Below are positions 1-8,149 of a DNA stretch of 29,803 nt, one piece after another. Under the pieces are notes generated by a model. The model was not told the origin of the DNA, did no database searches, and saw only the letters and a program-made list of their open reading frames with translations. The position numbers and the translations under genes are program-made. The stretch is from Gammaproteobacteria bacterium (GTDB lineage: Bacteria; Pseudomonadota; Gammaproteobacteria; Steroidobacterales; Woeseiaceae), in the NCBI GenBank assembly GCA_029881015.1, contig JAOUNK010000004.1, positions 1 to 29,803 of the forward strand, read 5' to 3'. Position 1 is the first letter of the stretch. Every line of letters begins with the position of its first letter.

Positions 1-1
1 C

Positions 2-214
2 ATTCGCAATTCGAGCGACGTCAATCCGAAGGGCGACATGATTTACCGCCCTGCCACCGTCAAGGTCGAAGTCCTGCCTCCGGTCGAGACCGACAGTTGG
101 ACGACAGACACGATCGATGAGCATGTCGAGACCGTTCGGGACATGTTTCTGCGTGTCCTGGGCCAGGACCGCTCCGGAAAGATCGTTACAACACTCAAGG
201 CCGTTGAGAAATAA
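2..214 (+). CDS. 1-acylglycerol-3-phosphate acyltransferase (PlsC-like), C-terminal part only
   Basis: The window opens inside this gene; only about 70 C-terminal residues are visible, ending in TAA at 212-214. The visible part contains SSDVNPKGDMIYRP followed by a V-x-V-E-V-L-P-P-V stretch and an acidic-amphipathic tail (TIDEHVETVRDMFL). This matches the end of PlsC-type acyltransferases, which place an acyl chain on lysophosphatidate at the inner membrane. The stop codon overlaps the ATG of the next gene by one base (TAATG), so the two are probably translationally coupled. The neighbouring wax-ester synthase supports a role in storage or phospholipid synthesis. The HX4D catalytic motif lies outside the window, so the call rests on the C-terminal pattern alone. 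Confidence 0.6.
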   Translation: MRNSSDVNPKGDMIYRPATVKVEVLPPVETDSWTTDTIDEHVETVRDMFLRVLGQDRSGKIVTTLKAVEK

Positions 215-1647
215 TGAACCAGCTCAGCCCACAAGACGCCCAGTTCCTGTACATGGAGACGGAAGACAACCATATCCAGGTGACGGCCGTCGCCGTGTTC
301 GACCCGTCCACCGTTCCCGGTGGCAAGACGGTGCGCTTCAAGCAGATCCTCGCCCACATCGAGAGACGCCTGCACATGAGTCCATTGTACCGGCGCCGTC
401 TCGAACGGGTTCCGTTTGAACTGGATTTCCCCTACTGGGTCGACGACGAAAATTTCGACCTCGAATACCATGTGCAACACAGCCGGCTGCCGAAACCCGG
501 TGACTGGCGACAGTTCTGCATCCACCTCTCCCGGTTTCATGCGCGGCCACTCGATATGTCGCGTCCATTGTGGGAGATGCTGGTCATCGAGGGGCTCGAC
601 CGCTTGGAAAGCCTGCCGTCCGGTTGCTATGCGATCGCGACCAAGCTGCATCACGCCGCCGTCGACGGCGCGTCGATTGTCAATTTCTACCGCGGCCTCG
701 TCGATCTGGACACCAAGGGCACGCCAGTGGTTCCACTCGACACCAGCGAACCGGCGCGCAGCCCGGCGCCCGGGCTGGTCAACATGACCGGACGAGCCGT
801 TTTCAACGCGCTACGCTCGCCGATCGGCATAACCGACGCCGTCATGCGCTCGGCGCCCGCGCTGTATCGGTGGGCGCAGCAAGGGCTGACAGCGCAGAGG
901 CAATCGTCGATCGCCGTTCCCGATACGCGCTTCAACTGCAACTCGTCGCCGCACAAGATGTTCGACGCCACGACGTTCGAGCTCGAGGAACTCAAGAAGA
1001 TCAAGCAAGCGGTCCCGGGCAGTACGATCAATGACGTGGTGCTTTGCATTTGTGGCGGCGCGCTGCGCAAATACCTGATGCGTCACAAGGAACTCCCCGC
1101 GGAATCGCTCGTGGCCTGGGTACCCATCAACGCCCGACCCGGTACGAGCAAGGACTCCAACGGCGCCGGCAACAAGATCACGTCGATGACAACCAGGGTA
1201 TTCACCAACGTGTCGAATCCGCTGAGTCGTCTGCGCCAGATTCACACGTCGACACAGAAGAGCAAAGCGGCGAAATCGGGTATCTCGGCACGCCTGATGA
1301 CCGACCTCAGCCAGCACGTTCCTGCAGCGACACTCGTAACGGCCGGACGTCTCGTGCTGCGCGCAGGCGTGGCCGCCAATATCTGCAACCTGTTTATATC
1401 GAACGTCCCGGGGCCGCAGATTCCCGTGTACATGAATGGCGCCCGACAAGTCGCCACTTATGGCATTGCCCCGCTTGTCGATGGCATGGGCCTGTTCATC
1501 GCGACGCCGAGTTACGACGGCAAGATTTCATTCAACGTCACGTCGACACGCGAAACGCTTCCCGACATCCATTTCTTCATTGAGTGCATCGAGGCCTCAC
1601 TGGACGCGCTCAGGAAAGCGGTTGCAAGGGAAGCGGCACGCACCTGA
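214..1647 (+). CDS. Wax ester synthase / diacylglycerol O-acyltransferase (WS/DGAT)
   Basis: A 477-residue bifunctional acyltransferase that transfers acyl-CoA to fatty alcohols or diacylglycerol, making wax esters or triacylglycerol at the cytoplasmic face of the membrane. The family's catalytic motif HHxxxDG is present as HHAAVDG at residues 146-152, and the conserved C-terminal block SNVPGP is also visible. Length is normal for the family (about 450-480). The start ATG overlaps the stop of the PlsC-like gene by one base, consistent with a lipid-synthesis operon. No truncation or frameshift was seen. Substrate preference cannot be read from sequence. Confidence 0.9.
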   Translation: MNQLSPQDAQFLYMETEDNHIQVTAVAVFDPSTVPGGKTVRFKQILAHIERRLHMSPLYRRRLERVPFELDFPYWVDDENFDLEYHVQHSRLPKPGDWRQFCIHLSRFHARPLDMSRPLWEMLVIEGLDRLESLPSGCYAIATKLHHAAVDGASIVNFYRGLVDLDTKGTPVVPLDTSEPARSPAPGLVNMTGRAVFNALRSPIGITDAVMRSAPALYRWAQQGLTAQRQSSIAVPDTRFNCNSSPHKMFDATTFELEELKKIKQAVPGSTINDVVLCICGGALRKYLMRHKELPAESLVAWVPINARPGTSKDSNGAGNKITSMTTRVFTNVSNPLSRLRQIHTSTQKSKAAKSGISARLMTDLSQHVPAATLVTAGRLVLRAGVAANICNLFISNVPGPQIPVYMNGARQVATYGIAPLVDGMGLFIATPSYDGKISFNVTSTRETLPDIHFFIECIEASLDALRKAVAREAART

Positions 1648-1693
1648 ACTCGACCCGAACCTGCGGGTCCAATCCGGCAACCGGAGGATCGGC

Positions 1694-2599
1694 ATGCGTC
1701 CATTTCCCTTAACGCTTTTCGGATCGCTGTTCCTTCTCGCCAGCGCGCCGGCCCTGTCGGCAGCGGCCGAGATGCAAGTAGACGCGCCAGGGGCCGTTCT
1801 CAGCATAGAATTCGCCGGCGAAGTCGATGCCGCCGTGTCGCAGCACATCGTCAACTGGATCGCCCATGTCGCCGACCAGGTCAGCATGACCTATGGCCGC
1901 TTCCCGATCGCCGCGCCGCGCGTGATGATCATTCCGACGAAAGGCAAGCCCCGGAGCAACGCTTCGCCCGTTCCTTTCGGCCGCGTCACGCGTCGCGGCG
2001 TGGCGACCGTCGAGCTCTACGTCGACGTCGATCGACCGATCGAAGACTTGTACGCCGACTGGACGGCCACGCATGAATTCAGCCACCTGTTGCTCCCGCG
2101 CATAAGCTGGCGGCAAAAGTGGATCTCGGAGGGCTTTGCCAGCTACTACCAGAATGTGCTGATGGCGCGCGCCGGACAGTACACGCCAGAGCGTGCCATA
2201 CGCATGCTGAGGGAAGGCTTTGAGCGCGGCAGGCATTCGCGGCCGGAATGGTCGCCCAACCAGGCTGCCGAGGAAGGCGTACGGCGGGCACGATACAAGA
2301 TCTACTGGAGCGGTGCCGCAATCGCCTTGCTCGCCGACCTGCGGCTCCGTGAGCTTTCCGGTGGCGACGAGTCCCTCGATACCGTGCTCGGCCGATTTCA
2401 GCAATGCTGCCTGCCGGCAGAGGGCTACTGGACGGGGACGCAGTTCTTCAGGAAGCTGGATTCCCTGGCCGACAACCCGGTCTTCATGCCCCTGTACCAG
2501 CAGTACGCAAATACCGCCGGTTTCCCGGCCACCGATGTGGCGCTGTCCGATCCCGTGCTGCGAGACGAGATTCTTCGCGTGCGTACATCCACGCATTGA
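1694..2599 (+). CDS. Secreted gluzincin-like zinc metallopeptidase
   Basis: The reading frame is open further upstream, but ATG at 1694 is chosen because it follows a good ribosome site (GGAGG near 1683-1687) and starts a clean signal peptide (MRPFPLTLF...ALSAAAE, cleavage near residue 24). The 301-residue product has a zinc site HEFSH at residues 127-131 and a downstream acidic ligand in WISEGFASYY (E146), an arrangement typical of the peptidase MA clan. The protein probably acts in the periplasm. It starts 46 bases after the WS/DGAT stop on the same strand, so cotranscription is possible. The substrate is unknown and no standard family name fits with certainty. Confidence 0.7.
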   Translation: MRPFPLTLFGSLFLLASAPALSAAAEMQVDAPGAVLSIEFAGEVDAAVSQHIVNWIAHVADQVSMTYGRFPIAAPRVMIIPTKGKPRSNASPVPFGRVTRRGVATVELYVDVDRPIEDLYADWTATHEFSHLLLPRISWRQKWISEGFASYYQNVLMARAGQYTPERAIRMLREGFERGRHSRPEWSPNQAAEEGVRRARYKIYWSGAAIALLADLRLRELSGGDESLDTVLGRFQQCCLPAEGYWTGTQFFRKLDSLADNPVFMPLYQQYANTAGFPATDVALSDPVLRDEILRVRTSTH

Positions 2600-2651
2600 C
2601 CCCTCTTTGCTTCCACTCCCATAGTTTCGGGATACTCAAGAGGTGACTACC

Positions 2652-3050
2652 ATGAAAGCCACGCTGCAGAAATTGTTGTTACTTGCTCCGTTACTATTCC
2701 TGTATGGCTGCGGCCAGGGCGAGGTGAGCTTCGCCGACGACATCCAGCCGATTGTCGAGAACAGCTGCATCAGCTGCCACAGCGGCAAGGGCGAAGGCGC
2801 CATGGCCAGTGACTACCTGATGACCGACTACAACAGCATCATGAAAGGCACCGTACACGGCACGGTCGTTGTTCCCGGAAGCCGGATGTCGAGCTCCCTG
2901 TACCTCGTGGTCGCCGGCAAGACTGCGCCGGAGATCCGTATGCCGCCGCACAACGACGAGTCGTTCGCACAAGGTCGTGGCGTCATGCTATCGGCAGAAA
3001 CGATTGAGCTGATCGGGCTCTGGATCGACCAGGGCGCAAAGAACAACTAG
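2652..3050 (+). CDS. c-type cytochrome-domain lipoprotein (planctomycete-type PSCyt-like)
   Basis: A 132-residue exported lipoprotein with a single haem c site. ATG at 2652 is preferred over GTG at 2643 because AAGAGG at 2638-2643 lies at proper spacing. Residues 1-20 form a lipoprotein signal ending in LYGC (lipidated C20). The haem motif is C39-I-S-C-H43, and IRMPPH later may offer a distal Met ligand. The segment from FADDIQPIVENSC to the C-terminal WIDQGA resembles the small cytochrome domain often found in multidomain oxidoreductases. Its stop codon overlaps the stop of the convergent PLP gene inside the single sequence CTAG (3047-3050). The redox partner is unknown. Confidence 0.75.
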   Translation: MKATLQKLLLLAPLLFLYGCGQGEVSFADDIQPIVENSCISCHSGKGEGAMASDYLMTDYNSIMKGTVHGTVVVPGSRMSSSLYLVVAGKTAPEIRMPPHNDESFAQGRGVMLSAETIELIGLWIDQGAKNN

Positions 3051-4759
3051 GCCTGGTGCCGCTGGCGTTCGTCCTCGGGCATGGCGAAGAACTGGAGTTC
3101 GCCCAGCTCACCACCCAGCGACACCAGCCTGGCTTCCGGCTCGTGCCTGAGCCGGTCCGCAATCTTCTGTGCCTCCGTCAGGTAGTGACGGTACAACTGT
3201 TGGCGCAGCGCCAGCGAGAGAACCGCTGGCTCACCCGGGACGTCGGCCAATGCCTGCTCCAGGGAAAACTCGGGCAAAACACTCTGCGCATACTTGTGCT
3301 GCCAGGCACCTGTCGCGAGATCGAAATCGTAAAGACTCAGGAAGCGGTGGCCTTCCCTCGCCAGGAACTGGACTGCGTCGATGACATAGTCCGCTTCGGC
3401 ATCGTCCATGACCCAGTGCAATCCGACGCGGCACCAACCGGGCTTTAACCCGCAATGCCCGTGCCGCACGGCTGCACGATATTTTTCGGACGTGTCGTTG
3501 TCGATCTGCAGCAGGCGATGTCCATAGGGACCGGCGCACGAACAACCGGCGCGTGACTGGATGCCGAACAGGTCATTCAGCAGCACGGTCAGGAACTTGT
3601 GGTGCAGGTACTTGCCGTGGGCATCCCGGATGTTGAACGAGATAATACCGACGCGGCTACCGGCGTCCGGGTTGCCGAGCACTTCAATGTTGCTGTTGGC
3701 GCCCCAGCTGCGCAGCGCGCGGTTCGTGAATTCATGCTCGCGCTCGCAGATTACGTCGACACCGACGGCGTCCTTCACCTGGAACACCAGCCCGGCCTTC
3801 AGCGTTTGCAGCACACCTGGCGTACCGGCCTTCTCGCGTTCCTCAACCTCGGCGATGAAGTCCTGGTCGGTCATGCCGACGTAGTCGACCGTGCCGCCCG
3901 CGCTCATGCTTGGCGGGAGTTGCCGGTCATAAATCCTTTCGTTAAACACCAGGATGCCGCTGGAGCCCGGCCCGCCAAGGAACTTGTGCGGAGAAATGAA
4001 GATCGCATCGATACTCGGGTCGTCTCCCTCGAACTCCGGCTCCGGATTCATGTCGATTTCGACATAGGGAGCACAGGCCGCGAAGTCGAAACACGCCATT
4101 GCACCGTGTTTGTGCAACAGGCTGGCGATCCGGCGTACGTTCGATCGCATGCCGGTGACATTCGACGCCGCCGAAAACGACCCGATTCGCTTGCGGTTCA
4201 GGTAGCGCGGATCTCGCAGCAGTTCCTCGAGATGCCCGAGATCGACATTGCCGGCAGCATCCAGTCGGACCTGCACGGTCGTTGCCAGTGACTGCCGCCA
4301 GGAGATCTCGTTGGAATGATGCTCATACGGGCCAATGAAGACCACCGGCTGAGTCTGCGCCAACCGGTCCTCATCCAGCATGTCGCCCAGGTTTTTCCGC
4401 GTCGCCGGAGCGAGCGTCACGCCGATAATCTGTTGCAGCTTGTCGATCGCTCCGGTTGCCCCGGTACCGCAAGCGATGATGCGACCCTGCGGCCCTGCAT
4501 TAACGGATTCCTTGATGGCTACTTCGGCCTCGTGCAGCAACTGGCTCATGCTGCGCCCGGTAATATCGTCTTCGGTGTGCGTATTCGCGTACACGCGCTG
4601 CAGGCTTTGCAGGTACGCTTCCACGAAGCGCAGGCAACGCCCGGATGCGGTGTAGTCGCAGTACACCATGAGGCGTTCGCCAAACGGGGTCTCGAACGTG
4701 GAATCGACGCCAACGATCTGTTGACGCAGGTAGGAGGGATCGAGCTTGACCTTGCCCAT
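3047..4759 (-). CDS. Cysteine-desulfurase-like class V aminotransferase-fold PLP enzyme, long form
   Basis: A 570-residue PLP-dependent enzyme of the class V aminotransferase/cysteine desulfurase fold. The PLP lysine sits in ISPHKFLGG (K259), with upstream VYCDYTASGR and CGTGATGAI cofactor-binding blocks. A loop SRAGCSCAG (C406, C408) lies where NifS/SufS enzymes carry the persulfide-forming cysteine. Normal desulfurases are about 400 residues; this one has about 150 extra C-terminal residues of unknown role. It follows the sHdr operon on the same strand after a 102-base gap. It may feed sulfur to TusA-type carriers, but an aminotransferase-like or lyase role is equally possible. The stop overlaps that of the convergent cytochrome gene. 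Confidence 0.75.
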   Translation of the reverse strand: MGKVKLDPSYLRQQIVGVDSTFETPFGERLMVYCDYTASGRCLRFVEAYLQSLQRVYANTHTEDDITGRSMSQLLHEAEVAIKESVNAGPQGRIIACGTGATGAIDKLQQIIGVTLAPATRKNLGDMLDEDRLAQTQPVVFIGPYEHHSNEISWRQSLATTVQVRLDAAGNVDLGHLEELLRDPRYLNRKRIGSFSAASNVTGMRSNVRRIASLLHKHGAMACFDFAACAPYVEIDMNPEPEFEGDDPSIDAIFISPHKFLGGPGSSGILVFNERIYDRQLPPSMSAGGTVDYVGMTDQDFIAEVEEREKAGTPGVLQTLKAGLVFQVKDAVGVDVICEREHEFTNRALRSWGANSNIEVLGNPDAGSRVGIISFNIRDAHGKYLHHKFLTVLLNDLFGIQSRAGCSCAGPYGHRLLQIDNDTSEKYRAAVRHGHCGLKPGWCRVGLHWVMDDAEADYVIDAVQFLAREGHRFLSLYDFDLATGAWQHKYAQSVLPEFSLEQALADVPGEPAVLSLALRQQLYRHYLTEAQKIADRLRHEPEARLVSLGGELGELQFFAMPEDERQRHQA

Positions 4760-4861
4760 ACTGAAAACACCTGGTTGCCGGATGCATTAACAAAAGGGGG
4801 CGACAAGCCCGCCAACTTGCGGCAGGTTTGCCGACCCCGGTCTATTATGCCTTTTTTTCGG

Positions 4862-5890
4862 CTACCTGGCGCTGACCGTTTCCTCGATCGAACCCGCGAT
4901 CTCGCCGGGCACACCCACGTTGGCTGTGAACGCCCGGTAGCCCGAGTCCCAGAAATACAGCTGCATGCGCCACATCTGGCCGTAATGGAGGACCAGCGTC
5001 TTGCTGCCTTCCCTGACGACCAGGATCTCCGCCGGCAAGGCCGCCACGTGATCTACGCCGGGGTATGGCGACAGTTCACTCTTGCCGCCCTTGCGGAACC
5101 GGGAGTTGATCCGAATCATCTTGTCCTCGATGTAGGGATTGGTTACGCCGATGTAGGCCGCATCGTCACTGAGACGAATCAAAGCCAGTTGTTCCCAGCC
5201 CTCCGATTCATCCGCACCCGCGATCGCGCGAGTCGCCAAGGCGGCCGCGACCTTGTCGATAACGGCATCGAAGTTGTCCGCCTTGTCCTCAATGATGGGC
5301 AGTTGACTCTTCTTGAAGGTACGGAACTTGGCCATCATGCGCGCGGGACCGTCGCCTTTGAACGCGTTGTAGTGCTTCTGTGAACGCCGCGGTTCCTGCT
5401 GTTCCGCCAGTGCCGCCCCGGGGACGCGCGCGACCAGGGCCCGTATTTCCGCTGCCGCGTTGCGTGCCGCAGCGACGAGCGCATCGTAGTTGGGAGAATC
5501 CGCGTAGAACACCATGGCGTGCGCTACCGGGTTGGCCATGTTGATAAAGGTCTTCTGCTCATCACCCTGGGTGTACACGGCAACTCGCAAGACCTGGGCC
5601 GAAACGGTACGGACCGACTCTGCACTGGCCGCACTCACATACTCCGGTGACGTCAGGACATACACCCTCGCCCTGTGTTTCTCATCCGGTACCCGGACAT
5701 CGTGTGTCGCGTGCAATACCAGATCCGACGCTGCGAATGCTGCGTCCACTGCGGCAGTCGTTGCCTCGAACGATACCGAAGACGCATGAAGCGTCTCAAA
5801 AATACCTATGTCGTCATCCGCCGCAAACGAAAACGGCGCTGAAATCAGCGCCGCAATCGTGGTTACGGCCATCAATATCCTGGCCTTCAT
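4862..5890 (-). CDS. Exported protein with DUF302-like N-terminal region
   Basis: A 342-residue product with a clear Sec signal peptide (MKARILMAVTTIAALISAPFSFA, cleavage near residue 23). Residues about 35-160 resemble the DUF302 fold in length and hydrophobic pattern, but this is a weak match by eye. The C-terminal half has no recognisable family. There are no mature cysteines and no haem motif. The gene lies 9 bases after the FadL-type porin gene, at the distal end of the sHdr operon, so it is probably a periplasmic partner of the porin or part of a sulfur-uptake module. Function is unknown. Confidence 0.6.
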   Translation of the reverse strand: MKARILMAVTTIAALISAPFSFAADDDIGIFETLHASSVSFEATTAAVDAAFAASDLVLHATHDVRVPDEKHRARVYVLTSPEYVSAASAESVRTVSAQVLRVAVYTQGDEQKTFINMANPVAHAMVFYADSPNYDALVAAARNAAAEIRALVARVPGAALAEQQEPRRSQKHYNAFKGDGPARMMAKFRTFKKSQLPIIEDKADNFDAVIDKVAAALATRAIAGADESEGWEQLALIRLSDDAAYIGVTNPYIEDKMIRINSRFRKGGKSELSPYPGVDHVAALPAEILVVREGSKTLVLHYGQMWRMQLYFWDSGYRAFTANVGVPGEIAGSIEETVSAR

Positions 5891-5899
5891 CGTGGTCTC

Positions 5900-7363
5900 C
5901 TAGAAGCGATAAGCGACTTCGAATTCGAGTTGATCCATCGAGAGTTCGATCGTCTGGGTCGGATCGAACATATTCGGGCCAGTCACAGAATTCTCCGGCG
6001 CGTACATGAACGAGAAGCTGAGTGCGCCGCCATTGTCCGTCTGTCGGGTCAATCCGAAGGTGATGTGCTGCTCCATGACACCCGGTGCGAGCAGATTGAA
6101 CAGAACATCGGCTGACTGAATCGGTTGGTCACCGGTGCTGAAACCGAAGCGCCACGTGTTCTTCTCGTTTTGCATCCACTCCAGGCCCAGCTTGTAAACC
6201 GTCATATCTTCCCAGCCAAAGCCCGGTCCATTGGCGCCGCCGAGGCAGCTTTCGAAATCCATGCCGCCAAACGGCAGTGTCGGGCAAGTCACCATGTTCG
6301 CCATCGGGTTTGCAATGGAATCTACGTCGCCATACGCGATCTGCTCGATGTCGACATTGATACGCAGTGTGTCGGTCGCGACAAAGGAGAGACCAGCCTT
6401 GATGCTGGACGGGATATCGAACTCTCCCCCACCGACATACAGGTCTGCGTAGTCATCGAATTTACCCATGGACATCTTGGACTGGTAAGCAAGTCCCAGG
6501 CTGACCTTGTCCGTAATGCCCCACCACAGACCGGCGCCAAAACCCCAGCCGGCAGAGGTGTCACCGTCATTGTTCGTCAGCCGGGTTGGAAACGCTGTAC
6601 CCCCGGACTCCGCAAACGACTTCGCGATGGGCGCGAACGTCTGGATGCCCTTGGCCTCAAACATCTGTACGGCGAAGACAGGTCCTGCTCCCCAGGCAAA
6701 CTTATCGTTGACCTTGTTGGAGTAATTGACCGCAAGGAACGCCTGCATCAGGTTGACGCCAGCCGTTCCATCGCCCCTCGCGCTCGTGAGTTCGGCGCAA
6801 TAGGGTCCCGTACCCGTAAGCGGTGCACCCGTCAGGGGATCGGCGCCGCAGAAGTACGAGGTCGCGGCAGCGGACGGGCTATCCCAATCGGTGTTCATAC
6901 CGCCACGGCCGTAGAACACCGCGGTTACATTGGCGTCACCTTCGAGGCTCCAGTTCTTGGCCACGTAGGGAATCGGGAAGTATTCGCTGCTGCTGTCGAT
7001 CTTGCCCTCCGAGATCGAGAAGGACGGCAGGCAGGCACCCGGGTTCGTTATCGGATCGCAGCCGCCAAGATCGATGAAATTGCCGTTCAACTGGCTGGCG
7101 CTGGCTTCATAGCTGCGCCGCGGGCTGAACAACGACAAGCCAACTTCCCACCCGTCGCCGGTAAAAACACCCAGCGCCGGATTCGAGGAGCTCATGATCG
7201 CGCCCATGTCGGCATTCGAGCCCACGCCCGTGCCGGCCATACCCTTCGAGGCCGTGCCCACACCGTGCGTGAAATAGCCGTTCGTCGCCATCGCAGCACT
7301 GCTGAAGGCGAACAGGCCCGTGGCCACAAGTGCCGTTGTGACCTTACTACCTTTCGAACTCAT
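5900..7363 (-). CDS. FadL/TodX-family outer membrane transport protein
   Basis: A 487-residue beta-barrel protein with a signal peptide ending AMA before TNGYF. The mature N-terminus (NGYFTHGVGTASKGMAGTG, then ADMGAIMSSSNPA) is the FadL hatch signature, and the chain ends in an aromatic residue (FEVAYRF), as outer-membrane barrels do. FadL proteins let hydrophobic molecules diffuse laterally across the outer membrane. The ATG overlaps the ArsR gene stop by four bases (ATGA), so it is translationally coupled to a sulfur-type regulator. This suggests a hydrophobic sulfur compound as substrate rather than fatty acid, which is inference. Confidence 0.85.
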   Translation of the reverse strand: MSSKGSKVTTALVATGLFAFSSAAMATNGYFTHGVGTASKGMAGTGVGSNADMGAIMSSSNPALGVFTGDGWEVGLSLFSPRRSYEASASQLNGNFIDLGGCDPITNPGACLPSFSISEGKIDSSSEYFPIPYVAKNWSLEGDANVTAVFYGRGGMNTDWDSPSAAATSYFCGADPLTGAPLTGTGPYCAELTSARGDGTAGVNLMQAFLAVNYSNKVNDKFAWGAGPVFAVQMFEAKGIQTFAPIAKSFAESGGTAFPTRLTNNDGDTSAGWGFGAGLWWGITDKVSLGLAYQSKMSMGKFDDYADLYVGGGEFDIPSSIKAGLSFVATDTLRINVDIEQIAYGDVDSIANPMANMVTCPTLPFGGMDFESCLGGANGPGFGWEDMTVYKLGLEWMQNEKNTWRFGFSTGDQPIQSADVLFNLLAPGVMEQHITFGLTRQTDNGGALSFSFMYAPENSVTGPNMFDPTQTIELSMDQLEFEVAYRF

Positions 7364-7707
7364 TTCTTTTCTCCCTGCGTTTCGCAGAATACTTCGTGTA
7401 ACGTGTGCATTACTTTCGGCGCATCGTCGCCGGCCAGCGAATAGCTGACTGATTGCGCGTGCTTCCGAGCCTTTACAATCTTTTCGCGCCGCAGAACGGC
7501 GAGGTGTTGAGACAGTGCCGACTGGCTGAGGCCGAGGATGTCCTGGAGTTCGCTGACCGTCTTTTCACCCTCGGACAACTGGCACAGGATCATCAGGCGC
7601 CATTCATTGGCCATCGCCTTGAGCAACTCCACAGCATGCGAAGCCTTGTCGTGGAGCTCCGCAAGCTTCTCGAAATCCGCAATCGAGGACACGGTCTCGT
7701 CGTTCAT
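7360..7707 (-). CDS. ArsR-family repressor of the SqrR/BigR/sHdrR (persulfide-sensing) type
   Basis: A 115-residue winged-helix regulator. The recognition helix region reads LGLSQSALSQHLAVLR (about residues 58-73). It has exactly two cysteines, C42 in MILCQLSEG and C108 in EVFCETQG. The spacing and positions nearly match C41 and C107 of SqrR, which cross-link through sulfur to release DNA. No ArsR-type metal motif (ELCVCDL) is present. The gene overlaps lbpA upstream and fadL downstream by four bases each (ATGA), so it is made as part of the sHdr operon. The likely operators are the three TATTAG-N6-CTAATA dyads listed separately; that link is inferred. Confidence 0.85.
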   Translation of the reverse strand: MNDETVSSIADFEKLAELHDKASHAVELLKAMANEWRLMILCQLSEGEKTVSELQDILGLSQSALSQHLAVLRREKIVKARKHAQSVSYSLAGDDAPKVMHTLHEVFCETQGEKK

Positions 7708-8147
7708 TCGCCGCAGCCGCCGAAGCCTTCAGAGTCCATCTTCGCCTCGTAGGCTGCCGCGCAGTCGCTACCGAGGACGAGGCTGCCCTTGACCGAATCC
7801 CAGTCATCGGGCTTGAGAATGAGCAACCAGCCTTTCTCGTACGGATCGTCATTGGCAATACCCGGGTCCGCGACCATGGCTTCATTGACAGCCACCACTT
7901 CACCGCCGGCCAGGGACTTGGCGGGACCGACCCACTTGCCAGACTCCAGCGTGCCACAGGACTTGCCGGCACGAACGCTGCGGCCGACCTTCTTCGGCGT
8001 GAACGCAACCAGCTTGCCGGCCATCGCGGTGGCGACCGACGTCATTCCGATCTTGACGGTGCCCTCGCCCGTCTCCGTGAACCAGATATGGTTATCGACG
8101 TCGTACAACAGGTCGTCGGGAAGGTTACATCCCCTTACAGATGGCAT
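7704..8147 (-). CDS. lbpA: Lipoate-binding protein LbpA (GcvH-like) of the sHdr system
   Basis: A 147-residue protein of the glycine cleavage H fold. The lipoylated lysine is K71 in the sequence TLESGKWVGP; this ESGKWVGP context differs from the usual H-protein and is typical of LbpA proteins tied to sHdr. An H-protein for glycine cleavage is unlikely because no gcvP or gcvT genes are near. AAGGAG at proper spacing supports ATG at 8147. The C-terminal tail GFGGCGE adds a cysteine. It lies two bases after the small Cys-rich gene and overlaps the ArsR gene. The lipoyl arm is thought to carry sulfur intermediates for the sHdr complex in the cytoplasm. Confidence 0.92.
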   Translation of the reverse strand: MPSVRGCNLPDDLLYDVDNHIWFTETGEGTVKIGMTSVATAMAGKLVAFTPKKVGRSVRAGKSCGTLESGKWVGPAKSLAGGEVVAVNEAMVADPGIANDDPYEKGWLLILKPDDWDSVKGSLVLGSDCAAAYEAKMDSEGFGGCGE

Positions 8148-8149
8148 AC

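Noticed and set aside
2600..2651. Possible promoter before the cytochrome lipoprotein (TTGCTT, GATACT)
   Set aside because: Weak 3/6 and 4/6 matches with an 18-base spacer; not above chance.
4760..4861. Minus-strand CATAAT and a small CGGCA/TGCCG hairpin in the gap before the PLP gene
   Set aside because: No -35 at a proper distance and no T tract on the minus strand, so neither a promoter nor a terminator can be supported.
6125..7444. Long open frame antisense to the FadL gene
   Set aside because: It mirrors the porin gene, has no protein family features and no ribosome site; GC-rich codon use explains the open antisense frame. The same applies to antisense frames opposite the PLP and DUF302-like genes (3599-5383).
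7704..8147. Reading the lipoyl-domain protein as glycine cleavage H protein
   Set aside because: The lysine context ESGKWVGP and the sHdr neighbourhood fit LbpA; no gcvT or gcvP is nearby.
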